A DNA stretch of 64,000 nucleotides from Phenylobacterium sp. (GTDB taxonomy: Bacteria > Pseudomonadota > Alphaproteobacteria > Caulobacterales > Caulobacteraceae): contig NZ_JAUSCJ010000006.1 in NCBI RefSeq assembly GCF_030651185.1, forward strand, positions 62,001 to 126,000, written 5' to 3'. Shown here in pieces: positions 45,146 to 52,540 of the stretch (within the stretch, counting starts at the first letter, position 1; every line of letters begins with the position of its first letter). Both the position numbers and the translations under genes were made by a program. The notes beneath the pieces were generated by a model, which saw only the letters and a list, made by a program, of their open reading frames with translations, did no database searches and was not told the DNA's origin.

Positions 45146-45694
45146 ATGTCCGACACACAGCCCGCCTCCGTCTATGACCTGACGCCTTCGGAAGAGGCCG
45201 AGAGCCTGGCGACCTTCGCCATACTGGTGGACAACGAGCCTGGGGTTCTGCACCGGCTGGTGGGCCTGTTCGCGGCCCGGGGCTATAATATCGAGAGCCT
45301 GACGGTGGCCGAGACCGACCGCCGCGCGCACACCAGCCGGGTGACCATCGTCACGCGAGGCACGCCGCACGTGCTGATGCAGATCGAGGCCCAGCTTGAG
45401 AAGATGGTGGCCACGCGCCACGTGCAGGACATCACCCGCGACCCCAACGGCCTGGAGCGCGAGCTGGCCCTGGTGAAGGTCAAGGGGTCGGGCGGCGATC
45501 GCGTCGAGGCCCTGCGCATCGCCGACATCTTCCGCGCCAAGGTGCTGGACACCACCATCGACAGCTTCATCTTCGAGCTGACCGGCGCCTCGTCGAAGAT
45601 CGACAAGTTCGTCGAGCTGATGCGGCCGCTGGGCCTGGTGGAACTGTCGCGGACCGGGGTGCTGTCGATCACCCGCGGGGCCGAGGTTTTCTAG
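45146..45694 (+). CDS. ilvN: acetolactate synthase small (regulatory) subunit
   Basis: 182 aa. An ACT domain spans FAILVDNEPGVLHRLVGLFAARGYNIESLTVAETDRRAHTSRVTIVT (about 25-70), followed by the C-terminal domain DRVEALRIADIFRAKVLDTTIDSFIFELTGASSKIDKFVELMRPLGLVELSRTG. It binds valine and stimulates IlvB. Its length (like IlvH, 163 aa) is full. It is transcribed separately from ilvB, from a promoter in the 157-bp gap to DUF1993 or internal. Terminator hairpins follow at 45701-45755. Confidence 0.94.
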   Translation: MSDTQPASVYDLTPSEEAESLATFAILVDNEPGVLHRLVGLFAARGYNIESLTVAETDRRAHTSRVTIVTRGTPHVLMQIEAQLEKMVATRHVQDITRDPNGLERELALVKVKGSGGDRVEALRIADIFRAKVLDTTIDSFIFELTGASSKIDKFVELMRPLGLVELSRTGVLSITRGAEVF

Positions 45695-45700
45695 AACGTC

Positions 45701-45755
45701 CCTGCGGACGGCCACGCAGGCTTTAAAAAAACCGACCGCTCGGACGGTTTGTTTG
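45701..45755 (+). terminator. double terminator after ilvN
   Basis: CCTGCG (45701-45706) pairs with CGCAGG (45715-45720) followed by CTTTAAAA. Immediately after, AAACCG (about 45728-45733) pairs with CGGTTT (45745-45750) with GACCGCTCGGA-like inner symmetry, flanked by A7 and TTTGTTTG, so this second hairpin works in both directions. Confidence 0.75.
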
Positions 45756-46251
45756 TTGACGCCGGGTGAGTCCGGGTGTCTCTTTCCTGCCAACGACGAG
45801 GCTGCTCGGCGCGGACCCGCAAGGGTGCGAGCCGGAACCGGCCCGGAGGGGATTTGGAAACAACAGGCGACATCCATTCATCGCCAACATGCCTTTAGTT
45901 GATTGATAGATTTGGCAATTTTGCGCCTCGACCCAATTACGGGACGGGTCGCGCTGAGTAGTTTTGACTTGGACGAATTTGACATTCAGACGGCTCGGCG
46001 CCGGCGGCTCTTCCAGGATGCCGCGGGCGCCATGGCTCACCTTCGGCGCCGGCGTCCGTGCGGTTTCGCATGGGCGCCGCGCTCCGATATCGGGCGTGAG
46101 AATTCACAGATCACCGAGGTCCTCCCAAGCGGTCGCAAAGATCGTCTGGGCACTGGCGCCGGCGCGCGAGACGCGTCGGCGCCTCTTTTCTTCACCTTGC
46201 CTCCCGTGGCGGAACCCCCACAGGATGGCGTCAGGTTGGGAGGCCACTAAT
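45756..46251. other. 496-bp intergenic region without a supported gene
   Basis: Begins with TTGACGC (45756-45762), which matches the -35 consensus of Caulobacter housekeeping promoters, just after the ilvN terminator. It contains GC-rich self-complementary runs (45810-45860: GCGGACCCGCAAGGGTGCGAG...), an AT-rich stretch at 45895-45925, and an open frame 45903-46250 (115 codons) with no family resemblance or ribosome-binding site. It could hold an sRNA or regulatory leader for the TetR gene, but nothing is proven. Confidence 0.45.
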
Positions 46252-46917
46252 ATGGGCGGCAAGGCGGACATCGTCCCCGAGGCGCGGCGTAGCCAGGCGG
46301 AGCGCACGGCCAGCATGCGCGCCCGGCTGATCGACGCCGCCGTCGACTGCCTGAACCGGCTCGGCTACTCGGCCACCACGCTTTCGACCATCGCCGAAGC
46401 CGCCGGCGTCAGCCGCGGCGGCATGCTGCACCAGTTCCCGTCCAAGGTTGATCTGATGCTGGCGGTGGTGGCCTACGCCTCGGGCGCCGACGAACGGTCG
46501 CACCAGCCCCCGGCCCTGAACGACGACGACGACAAGCTGGCCTATTTCATGTCGCGCACCGAGACGACCTGGACGGTCCTGATCCAGGAACCGGCCATGG
46601 CCAAGCTCGAGATCATGATGGCCGCCCGCTCCGACAAGGTGCTGGCCGCCAAGCTGCCCGACATGTTCAACAGCATCGAACAGAACCGCCGCCTGCGGAT
46701 GTGGGAGCTGGCCCAGGAGATCGGGATCGAGGACCGCGAGGCCATCGACGCCATGGTCGGCCTGCACATGGCGGCCATGCGCGGCCTGGCCATGGAGCTT
46801 CTGGTGACCGGCGACCGGGCCCAGGTGGAACGCTCCTTCGACCTGCTGAAGGCCTACAAGCACACCCTGGTCACCGGCCTCATCGCCAAGGCCAAGGCGG
46901 CCCAGGCCAGCGCCTAG
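46252..46917 (+). CDS. TetR/AcrR-family transcriptional regulator
   Basis: 221 aa. The N-terminal helix-turn-helix is RARLIDAAVDCLNRLGYSATTLSTIAEAAGVSRGGMLHQFPSKVDLMLAVVAY. The C-terminal ligand domain is helical, without a recognisable subgroup. Preceded by GGGAGG 9 nt before the ATG. Its stop shares CTAG with yciB on the other strand. The target genes are not obvious; self-regulation through the structured upstream region is possible. Its own long upstream gap suggests its expression is regulated. Confidence 0.9.
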   Translation: MGGKADIVPEARRSQAERTASMRARLIDAAVDCLNRLGYSATTLSTIAEAAGVSRGGMLHQFPSKVDLMLAVVAYASGADERSHQPPALNDDDDKLAYFMSRTETTWTVLIQEPAMAKLEIMMAARSDKVLAAKLPDMFNSIEQNRRLRMWELAQEIGIEDREAIDAMVGLHMAAMRGLAMELLVTGDRAQVERSFDLLKAYKHTLVTGLIAKAKAAQASA

Positions 46918-47492
46918 GCGATCGCCCCCTCGGGAACCTCGCGGGCCGCGAGGACCCGTCGCCGGACGACGGTGCGCATGGTCAGGTACTGGACCGCGAA
47001 CAGCCCGATCTTCGAGACCGTGGGGAAGATGGCCATGAAGGCCACCCAGTGGTCGGTGAAGGCCACCGCCACCACCGCGTTGGCGATCCCGCTGGTGAAC
47101 ATCAGGCCGGCCCAGACATAGCCGAACACCACCATGACGTCCTCGCCGTGGCCCGCCGCGATGGGCGGCATGTAGCGCAGCATCCAACCGCGCTTGAGCA
47201 TGAAGGCGCCCACCAGCAGATAGACGAGGGTCGGCTTGACCATCAGGAAGCGGATGTCGTGGGTCAGCAGGCTGGCCGTGCCGAACACCAGGACCAGTCC
47301 CAGGCCCAGCCACTGCAACGGCGCGATGGGGCGCTTCATGATCTTCAGGACGGCGACCTGCGCCACCCCAATGGCGATGGCGACACCGGCGGCGATGGCC
47401 GGATCGACCTTCAGGGCCACCAGGACCAGGAAGACGATGGTGGCCAGGAAATCCAGGACCAGGGGTCGGGCGGCGTAGATCAGGGGGTGCAT
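46914..47492 (-). CDS. yciB: YciB/septation protein A family inner-membrane protein
   Basis: 192 aa, five to six transmembrane segments. LVLDFLATIVFLVLVAL at the start, KPTLVYLLVGAFMLKRGWMLRYMPPIA and WAGLMFTSGIANAVVAVAFTDHWVAFMAIFPTVSKIGLFAVQYL are the YciB/IspZ blocks. It affects membrane integrity and cell division at septa; the mechanism is unknown. The start at 47492 lies next to the ssrA region. Confidence 0.85.
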   Translation of the reverse strand: MHPLIYAARPLVLDFLATIVFLVLVALKVDPAIAAGVAIAIGVAQVAVLKIMKRPIAPLQWLGLGLVLVFGTASLLTHDIRFLMVKPTLVYLLVGAFMLKRGWMLRYMPPIAAGHGEDVMVVFGYVWAGLMFTSGIANAVVAVAFTDHWVAFMAIFPTVSKIGLFAVQYLTMRTVVRRRVLAAREVPEGAIA

Positions 47493-47593
47493 GGGATGGC
47501 CTCCAAGGAGCGCGAAACTTGAAGCCCCAAGGCTAGGGGCACACCCGGATTTCCGCCTAACCCACTCACGCAGAATCCGTGGGCGCCCACGTA

Positions 47594-47640
47594 CCCGCCC
47601 GGCCATTCACGCATCGCGAGCGGCAAGAGGCGGGTTTTTT
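47594..47640 (+). terminator. orphan Rho-independent terminator on the plus strand
   Basis: CCCGCC (47594-47599) pairs with GGCGGG (47629-47634) followed by TTTTTT (47635-47640). No plus-strand gene ends just upstream; the nearest is the TetR gene, 0.68 kb earlier, with yciB antisense in between. Confidence 0.65.
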
Positions 47641-47650
47641 CCATCGGTTC

Positions 47651-47679
47651 TTCAAATGTGGACCCGGCAGGCCTATATA
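47651..47679 (+). promoter_or_regulatory. ssrA promoter
   Basis: TTCAAA (47651-47656) and TATATA (47674-47679) are spaced 17 bp and lie 7 nt before a GTCGGG/CCCGAC hairpin that starts the tmRNA acceptor piece. Confidence 0.6.
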
Positions 47680-47682
47680 TGC

Positions 47683-48010
47683 GGGGTCGGGTTTCGGCCC
47701 GACTATGAGGATAAACGCGCACATAATAAGCGGACTGGACCCGGGTGCGATTCCCGGCGGCTCCACCAATCTTCCCCCTGGTTATCGCGGGCAAGTGCGG
47801 GGCCGATCAGCATCGACAGACGTCTAAAGGTGTTGCTTTCTTCCGGCTTGGCCCACCGTTTCGGGCCTTTATCTAAATGCGAACGATAACTTCGCTGAAG
47901 AAGTCCGTTTGGCCGCGTAAGCGACCCGATAGATTTCGACCTAAACTCCTAGCGTCTTAGCAGCGCTAGGCGGGGCCCGGAGGGCGCCTTGCAACAGAAG
48001 CCCTCCACCT
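47683..48010 (+). ncRNA. ssrA: transfer-messenger RNA, circularly permuted (two-piece) form
   Basis: The acceptor piece comes first (about 47683-47768): hairpin GTCGGG/CCCGAC at 47686-47703, a T arm CCGGG-TGCGATT-CCCGG (47741-47757), and the 3' end CGGCUCCACCA ending at 47768. After a spacer, the coding piece starts with GGGGCCG at 47799, which pairs exactly with CGGCUCC (one G-U) to rebuild the acceptor stem; then CGACAGACGTCTAAAG and the tag frame at 47879-47920. A stem GGAGGGC/GCCCTCC (47979-48006) closes it. This order is known in alphaproteobacteria, where the intervening segment is cut out. tmRNA rescues stalled ribosomes and tags the unfinished protein for ClpXP. The exact ends are approximate. 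Confidence 0.93.
47879..47920 (+). other. tmRNA degradation-tag reading frame (ANDNFAEEVRLAA)
   Basis: Resume codon GCG at 47879, 13 codons and a TAA stop. With the alanine carried by the tmRNA itself, the tag is AANDNFAEEVRLAA, 14 residues. The first nine equal the Caulobacter crescentus tag (AANDNFAEEFAVAA), which is the part read by SspB; the C-terminal LAA ends like the E. coli tag, which is the part read by ClpX. Confidence 0.93.
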
Positions 48011-48019
48011 TTCCTCAGA

Positions 48020-49120
48020 TCAGTTGAAGTGCGCGGGCCGGGCGCCGCCACAGACGGCTTCGCGCGCGGCGGGCAGGAAGACGACGTAGTCCGGCTTCAC
48101 CCTCGCCACGACGCGCCAGTCGAAGGCGCAGCGGTCCTCGTGGACCCAGGCGAGCTTGCCGACGTGGGCTGCGAAATAGGGCGGCATGGGATCGGCGGTG
48201 AAGCTGTCGCCGACGATCAGGACGGTGGGGCCGGGCTTGCCGGTGTCGATGAGGAAGGCCGGCGCCGAGTGCGCCTCAAGTCCCGGGATCGGCGCGCGGG
48301 TGACGCCGGGCGGCAGGGCGGTGGAGTCATGAATCTCCACCCTCTCGGCGGCCTGGGGCTGGCCGGCCAGGCGCGGCAGGTCGCCGTTGTCGAGGGCGAC
48401 CACACCCCAGGAGAGCGCCTTGGGGTCGATGCGCCAGCCGGGCCGGCCCATGGCGCCGACGATCTGATTGTAGGCGACCAGGGAGCCGCGCAAGGACCAG
48501 TGGCTGTCGAGCTGGCGGTAGACCTGACCCTCGGCGCGGGCGGCCCGCAAGCTGGGACGTAGGTCAACGGTGGTGACACCGCACCGGGCAAGGCCCTTGA
48601 GGATCAGGTCGTACTCGGTGGGGGACTTGGGCGGCCCCGCCCAGTCGGGCGCCAGGTCGGGCTCGATCTCGGCCGGCGACGGGGCGAGGCTGGCGACCAC
48701 CGTCACGCCGGGCAGCTTGGCCTTGGCCTCGCAGACGAAGCCGGCGTAGTCGGCGGCGCGGGCCGGATCGAGTTCCTGGCCGGTGGACCGCAGCAGGCCG
48801 TCCACCAGGAACATCTGGCCGCTCTTGCCGGTGACGGCGGTGGCCGCCGCCCCCTCCCCGCCCAGCTTGCGTTGCAGCTCGCCGGCCGCCTGCATCAGGG
48901 GATCGCGGAAGCCGAAGTGGTCGGCGAGCCAGGCGTCGAGGACGCGCGGCAGCTTGCGCCATTCGCCGGCCGTCGTCGGCCGGGCGGGCGCGGGCGCCAG
49001 GCGGCGGTTTTCCTCCAACGAGACGGTCTTGAACGGGACGAAAGGCATGGCGATCACCGGGGCGACCAGGACGGCCAGGACCGCGAGGATCAGGAAGCGG
49101 CGGGGTCGGGTCATCAACAT
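48020..49120 (-). CDS. AlgX/AlgJ-like SGNH acetyltransferase
   Basis: 366 aa. One N-terminal transmembrane/signal anchor (about 10-30) and a periplasmic SGNH-like domain with GKSGQMFLVDGLL (AlgX block), the catalytic DxHW motif in QLDSHWSLRGSLVAYNQ and GDSFTADPMPPYF with the nucleophilic Ser. Such proteins move acetyl groups onto exopolysaccharide outside the cytoplasm. It is 9 bp downstream of an AlgI-like MBOAT gene, its functional partner. The polymer is unknown here. Confidence 0.87.
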   Translation of the reverse strand: MLMTRPRRFLILAVLAVLVAPVIAMPFVPFKTVSLEENRRLAPAPARPTTAGEWRKLPRVLDAWLADHFGFRDPLMQAAGELQRKLGGEGAAATAVTGKSGQMFLVDGLLRSTGQELDPARAADYAGFVCEAKAKLPGVTVVASLAPSPAEIEPDLAPDWAGPPKSPTEYDLILKGLARCGVTTVDLRPSLRAARAEGQVYRQLDSHWSLRGSLVAYNQIVGAMGRPGWRIDPKALSWGVVALDNGDLPRLAGQPQAAERVEIHDSTALPPGVTRAPIPGLEAHSAPAFLIDTGKPGPTVLIVGDSFTADPMPPYFAAHVGKLAWVHEDRCAFDWRVVARVKPDYVVFLPAAREAVCGGARPAHFN

Positions 49121-49129
49121 GGCGTCCCC

Positions 49130-50500
49130 CTAGAACCGGAAATAGAGGAAGGGGCTATAGGCGCCCCAGGCGACCTTCAGCAGGCAGAGCGCCAGCAGGA
49201 TCGCGATCCCCGCCATGTCGGCCCAGGCGAGGCCCCGAACCCTGCGCAGAACCTTGGGCAGGCCGAACACGGCCAGCAGACCAGCCAGGGGAACCAGCCA
49301 GAGGTGCAGGGGCTGCAGCGCCGCGTGGGTCTGGGCCTGCAAGGACCCGAGGCCATGCAGGCCCGCCATGCCGGCCCAAAGGTCAAGGACCCGGCCCATG
49401 TCGGGGCTGCGGAACAGCACCCAGCCGAGGGTGACAACGGCCAGGGCATAGGCCCAGCCGACCACGCGGGGCAGTCTCGCCAGCACGCGGCCCAGGCCTG
49501 CCCGCTCGATCACCAGGAAGACCCCATGCCAGGCGCCCCACAGCAGGAAGGTCCAGGCCGCCCCGTGCCAGAGGCCGCAGAGCAGGAAGACGACGATCAG
49601 GTTGCGCCAGGTCTTCCAGGCCGGGCCGCGATTGCCGCCCAGCGGGATGTAGAGATAGTCGCGGAACCAGGTGGACAGGCTGATGTGCCAACGGCGCCAG
49701 AACTCGGTGATCGAGGCGCTGGCATAGGGCGTGCGGAAATTGCGCGGCAGGGAAAAGCCGAAGATCACCGCCAGGCCGATGGCCATGGTCGAATAGCCCG
49801 CGAAGTCGAAATAGATCTGCAGGGCGTAGGCGCCGGCCCCCAGCCACGCCTCGACCAGGCCGGGCGCACGGGCGTGGTCGAACACGGCGTCGGCCAGGGG
49901 CGCGATGGGGTCGGCGATCAGCAGTTTCTGCGCCAGGCCGATGATGAACAGCCGCAGGCCCGCCGAGGCGCGTCCCAGGCTGTGGCGGCGATGGGCCAAC
50001 CGCCGGGCGATGGTCTTGTAGCGGACGATGGGTCCGGCGATCAGCTGCGGGAACAGGGCGATATAGAGCGCCACCTGGGTGACATCGCGGTTGGCCGGGA
50101 AGCGGCGGCGGTAGGTGTCGATCAGGTAGGACAGGCAGTGGAAGGTGAAGAAGGAAATCCCCAGCGGCAGGGGGATCTCCGGGTCGGGCAGGCCCAGGCT
50201 GACCGCGATCAGGCCGGCATATTTGAACACCGTCAGGGCGCAGAGATTGATCGCCACCGCCAGGGCCAGGGCAGCCTTGCGCCCCGCGCCGTCGCGGGCG
50301 TCGATGGCCAGGGCCGCGGCGTAGTTCGCCAGGGTCATGGCCGCCATCAGCACCACGAACACCGGCTCGCCCCAGGCGTAGAACACCAGGGAGGCGGCCA
50401 GCAGGACGGCGCTCTTCAGCTTCGTTGAGGGGCTGGCGAAATAGGCCGCCAGACACAGGGGCAGGAAGACGAACAGGAATGTCGGCGAAGCAAACAGCAT
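49130..50500 (-). CDS. MBOAT O-acyltransferase (AlgI-like)
   Basis: 456 aa, about ten or more transmembrane helices. MLFASPTFLFVFLPLCLAAYF is the typical AlgI start; GISFFTFHCLSYLIDTYR, FPQLIAGPIVRY, and WHISLSTWFRDYLYIPLGGNRG...CGLWHGAAWTFLLWGAWHG carry the MBOAT histidine region. It carries acetyl groups across the membrane for O-acetylation of a polysaccharide. The start at 50500 fits; the upstream gap to sspB (167 bp) must hold both promoters. Two genes, no glycan-polymerising genes next to them. Confidence 0.92.
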   Translation of the reverse strand: MLFASPTFLFVFLPLCLAAYFASPSTKLKSAVLLAASLVFYAWGEPVFVVLMAAMTLANYAAALAIDARDGAGRKAALALAVAINLCALTVFKYAGLIAVSLGLPDPEIPLPLGISFFTFHCLSYLIDTYRRRFPANRDVTQVALYIALFPQLIAGPIVRYKTIARRLAHRRHSLGRASAGLRLFIIGLAQKLLIADPIAPLADAVFDHARAPGLVEAWLGAGAYALQIYFDFAGYSTMAIGLAVIFGFSLPRNFRTPYASASITEFWRRWHISLSTWFRDYLYIPLGGNRGPAWKTWRNLIVVFLLCGLWHGAAWTFLLWGAWHGVFLVIERAGLGRVLARLPRVVGWAYALAVVTLGWVLFRSPDMGRVLDLWAGMAGLHGLGSLQAQTHAALQPLHLWLVPLAGLLAVFGLPKVLRRVRGLAWADMAGIAILLALCLLKVAWGAYSPFLYFRF

Positions 50501-50666
50501 GTCGGTGACGTCGCCCCCCGGTGGGATTCCGGAATAAGGGCATCCGAGCGCCGCGCCAAGCACGTGGCGCCGACGCCGCAACGCGCGTTTTGACTCGCTG
50601 CCGCCTTGCGCGCACGCCGGGAGACGTTACCCTTTGGGGACGCTGCTATCGCCCCTTGGAGACTCC

Positions 50667-51161
50667 ATGGCTCAGGACCCGCCGGCCCAAGACCAGATGC
50701 ACTACGAGGCGATGGCTCAGGAAGCGCTGCGTGGTGTGGTCAAGGCCGCCCTGAAGCGCGCCGCGGCGCCCGATGGCCTGCCCGGGGCGCACCATTTCTA
50801 CATCACCTTCAAGAGCGAGGCGCCCGGCGTGTCCGGCCCCGCCGACCTGCTGGGCAAGTACCCGGACGAGATGACCATCGTCCTGCAGCACCAGTACTGG
50901 GACCTGGCCCCCGGCGAGACCTTCTTCTCCGTCACCCTGAAATTCGGCGGACAGCCCAAGCGACTGTCGGTGCCCTATGCGGCGGTGACGCGGTTCTACG
51001 ACCCCAGCGTCCAGTTCCTGCTGTCGTTCGAGACCGCGCCGGCCGCGGGTGAGGCGCCGGCCGCCGCGACCGACAAGCCCGCCGCGGCCGACGCGGCGGC
51101 GGCCGATGTCGATCCGGAGGCGGCGAACGTCGTCTCCCTGGACCAATTCCGCAAGAAGTGA
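50667..51161 (+). CDS. sspB: ClpXP adaptor SspB (alpha-type)
   Basis: 164 aa. The core (about 10-120), MHYEAMAQEALRGVVKAALKRAAAPDGLPGAHHFYITFKSEAPGVSGP...LGKYPDEMTIVLQHQYWDL and FSVTLKFGGQPKRLSVPYAAVTRFYDPSVQFLLSF, is the SspB fold, followed by an Ala-rich flexible linker and the C-terminal peptide NVVSLDQFRKK that docks to ClpX. It binds ssrA tags and delivers tagged proteins to ClpXP. GGAG lies 5 nt before the ATG. The ssrA gene is 2.6 kb upstream. Confidence 0.94.
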   Translation: MAQDPPAQDQMHYEAMAQEALRGVVKAALKRAAAPDGLPGAHHFYITFKSEAPGVSGPADLLGKYPDEMTIVLQHQYWDLAPGETFFSVTLKFGGQPKRLSVPYAAVTRFYDPSVQFLLSFETAPAAGEAPAAATDKPAAADAAAADVDPEAANVVSLDQFRKK

Positions 51162-51170
51162 GCCCCGACC

Positions 51171-51635
51171 ATGACCGACGTCGCAGCCCCGGAGGCCCTG
51201 ACCGACGAGGCGATCCTGGCGCGCTTCCTACGCTCCAAGAACCAGCCCACCGGCTCCCAGACCCTGGGCTTCCGCATGGTGGCAGTCAGCCAGGCCGAGA
51301 AATCGGTCGAGGTGGCCTTCGAGGCCAGGGCCGAACTGCTGCTCAATCCGATGAAACAGATCCAGGGCGGTTATCTCTGCGCCATGCTGGACGAGGCCAT
51401 GTCGACCGCCTGCATGGTGGCCTCGGGCATGACCCATGTGGCGCCCACCGCCGAGATGAAGACCACCTTCTACCGTCCGGCCATGCCCGGCGTGCTGAAG
51501 GGCATCGGCCGGGTGGCCAAGTGGGGCCGGACAATCGCCTTCACCGAGGGCGAGCTCTACGACGCCGACGGCCGACTGGTGGCCAAGGCGACCGGTACGG
51601 CGGTCCCCACCCCCTTCCAGAGCTACAAGAAGTAG
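51171..51635 (+). CDS. PaaI-type acyl-CoA thioesterase
   Basis: 154 aa. Hotdog fold with the helix LNPMKQIQGGYLCAMLDEAMSTACMVASG, where the acidic residue (DEAMS) and the QGG turn are typical, then TAEMKTTFYRPAMPGVLKGIGRV. It hydrolyses acyl-CoA; the chain length is unknown. It starts 9 nt after sspB and ends 1 nt before the C13 peptidase start, so the three are co-transcribed. Confidence 0.87.
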   Translation: MTDVAAPEALTDEAILARFLRSKNQPTGSQTLGFRMVAVSQAEKSVEVAFEARAELLLNPMKQIQGGYLCAMLDEAMSTACMVASGMTHVAPTAEMKTTFYRPAMPGVLKGIGRVAKWGRTIAFTEGELYDADGRLVAKATGTAVPTPFQSYKK

Positions 51636-51636
51636 C

Positions 51637-52416
51637 ATGGGCAAGCGCCGCGGTTTCCTCGGCGTCCTGACAGTCCTGCTGCTCGGCTGGACGGCCCCGG
51701 CGCTCGCCGCGACCGGACCCTTCGCCGACTGGGCCGCCATCGTCGTGGCCGGCGACTGGCACGCGCAGTCCGGCGGTCCCTCCGAAGCCTTCGACAATGC
51801 CCGGCGCGACGTCTCCCAGGAGCTGGAGCGGATCGGCTTCGACAAGGCCAACCTGCGCCAATTCTCCGTGCGGCCCGAGCGCTACAAGGGGGTGAAGGCC
51901 GGCAAGTCCAGTCCCAAGGCCATCTATGAGGCCCTGACCGAGGTGGCGCCCAAGGCCCAGGGCGGCTGCCTGCTTTACGTCTCCTCGCACGGCGCGCCGC
52001 AGGGGGTGCTGGTGGACCAGGACATCCTGCCGCCCCGCCTGCTGGGGGCGATCCTGGACCGCACCTGCGGCCAGCGGCCGACGGTGGTGGTGATCTCGGC
52101 CTGCTTCTCCGGCGTCTTCATCCCGGAACTGGCCCAGCCGAACCGTATGATCCTGACCGCCGCGCGGCCCGACCGCACCTCCTTCGGCTGCGGGGAGTCC
52201 AACAAGTATCCGTTCTTCGACGAGTGCTTCCTGCAGTCCACGCCGCGCGCCCAGGACTTCCCCAGCCTGGGGCGGGGAATCCAGGCCTGTGTCTCGGCCC
52301 GCGAGAAAAAGGAGGGCATGACGCCGCCGTCCGAGCCCCAGGTGTGGATCGGTCCGCAACTGCGCCCGATGCTGCCGCTCTACCCCTTCGCGCAGGGTCC
52401 GCCGCCGAAGGGCTAA
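51637..52416 (+). CDS. secreted C13 (legumain-like) cysteine peptidase
   Basis: 259 aa with a signal peptide (MGKRRGFLGVLTVLLLGWTAPALA). Catalytic His lies in LLYVSSHGAPQG (about 119) and catalytic Cys in VVVISACFSGVF (about 152), the caspase-like HG/ACxSG pattern of clan CD family C13. Six further Cys residues suggest disulfides. Legumains cut after Asn/Asp; the bacterial homologues are poorly studied. It begins 1 nt after the thioesterase stop. The start ATG at 51637 is well placed; no other signal is seen. Confidence 0.88.
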   Translation: MGKRRGFLGVLTVLLLGWTAPALAATGPFADWAAIVVAGDWHAQSGGPSEAFDNARRDVSQELERIGFDKANLRQFSVRPERYKGVKAGKSSPKAIYEALTEVAPKAQGGCLLYVSSHGAPQGVLVDQDILPPRLLGAILDRTCGQRPTVVVISACFSGVFIPELAQPNRMILTAARPDRTSFGCGESNKYPFFDECFLQSTPRAQDFPSLGRGIQACVSAREKKEGMTPPSEPQVWIGPQLRPMLPLYPFAQGPPPKG

Positions 52417-52540
52417 GGCCCCTGCCTGCGCTGGGGTGACAACCTGTCTTCCCCCGGTGGCCGGCGGCGGCTTGAAGACCGCGCCCTTCACTCTACAAGG
52501 GGGTCTTGCGCCAGCCCTTCACCCGAAGCCGATCCACCCG

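Noticed and set aside
45725..45755. Palindrome ACCGACCGCTCGGACGGT as a TetR operator
   Set aside because: It is flanked by A and T runs and directly follows ilvN, so it is better read as a terminator; the TetR gene is 500 bp away.
45903..46250. 115-codon open frame before the TetR gene
   Set aside because: No ribosome-binding site, no recognised similarity, and composition shifts within the frame; kept only as part of the intergenic description.
47741..47768. T-arm and CCA end looking like a tRNA
   Set aside because: No anticodon or D arm is present; it is the acceptor piece of the permuted tmRNA, as shown by pairing with 47799-47805.
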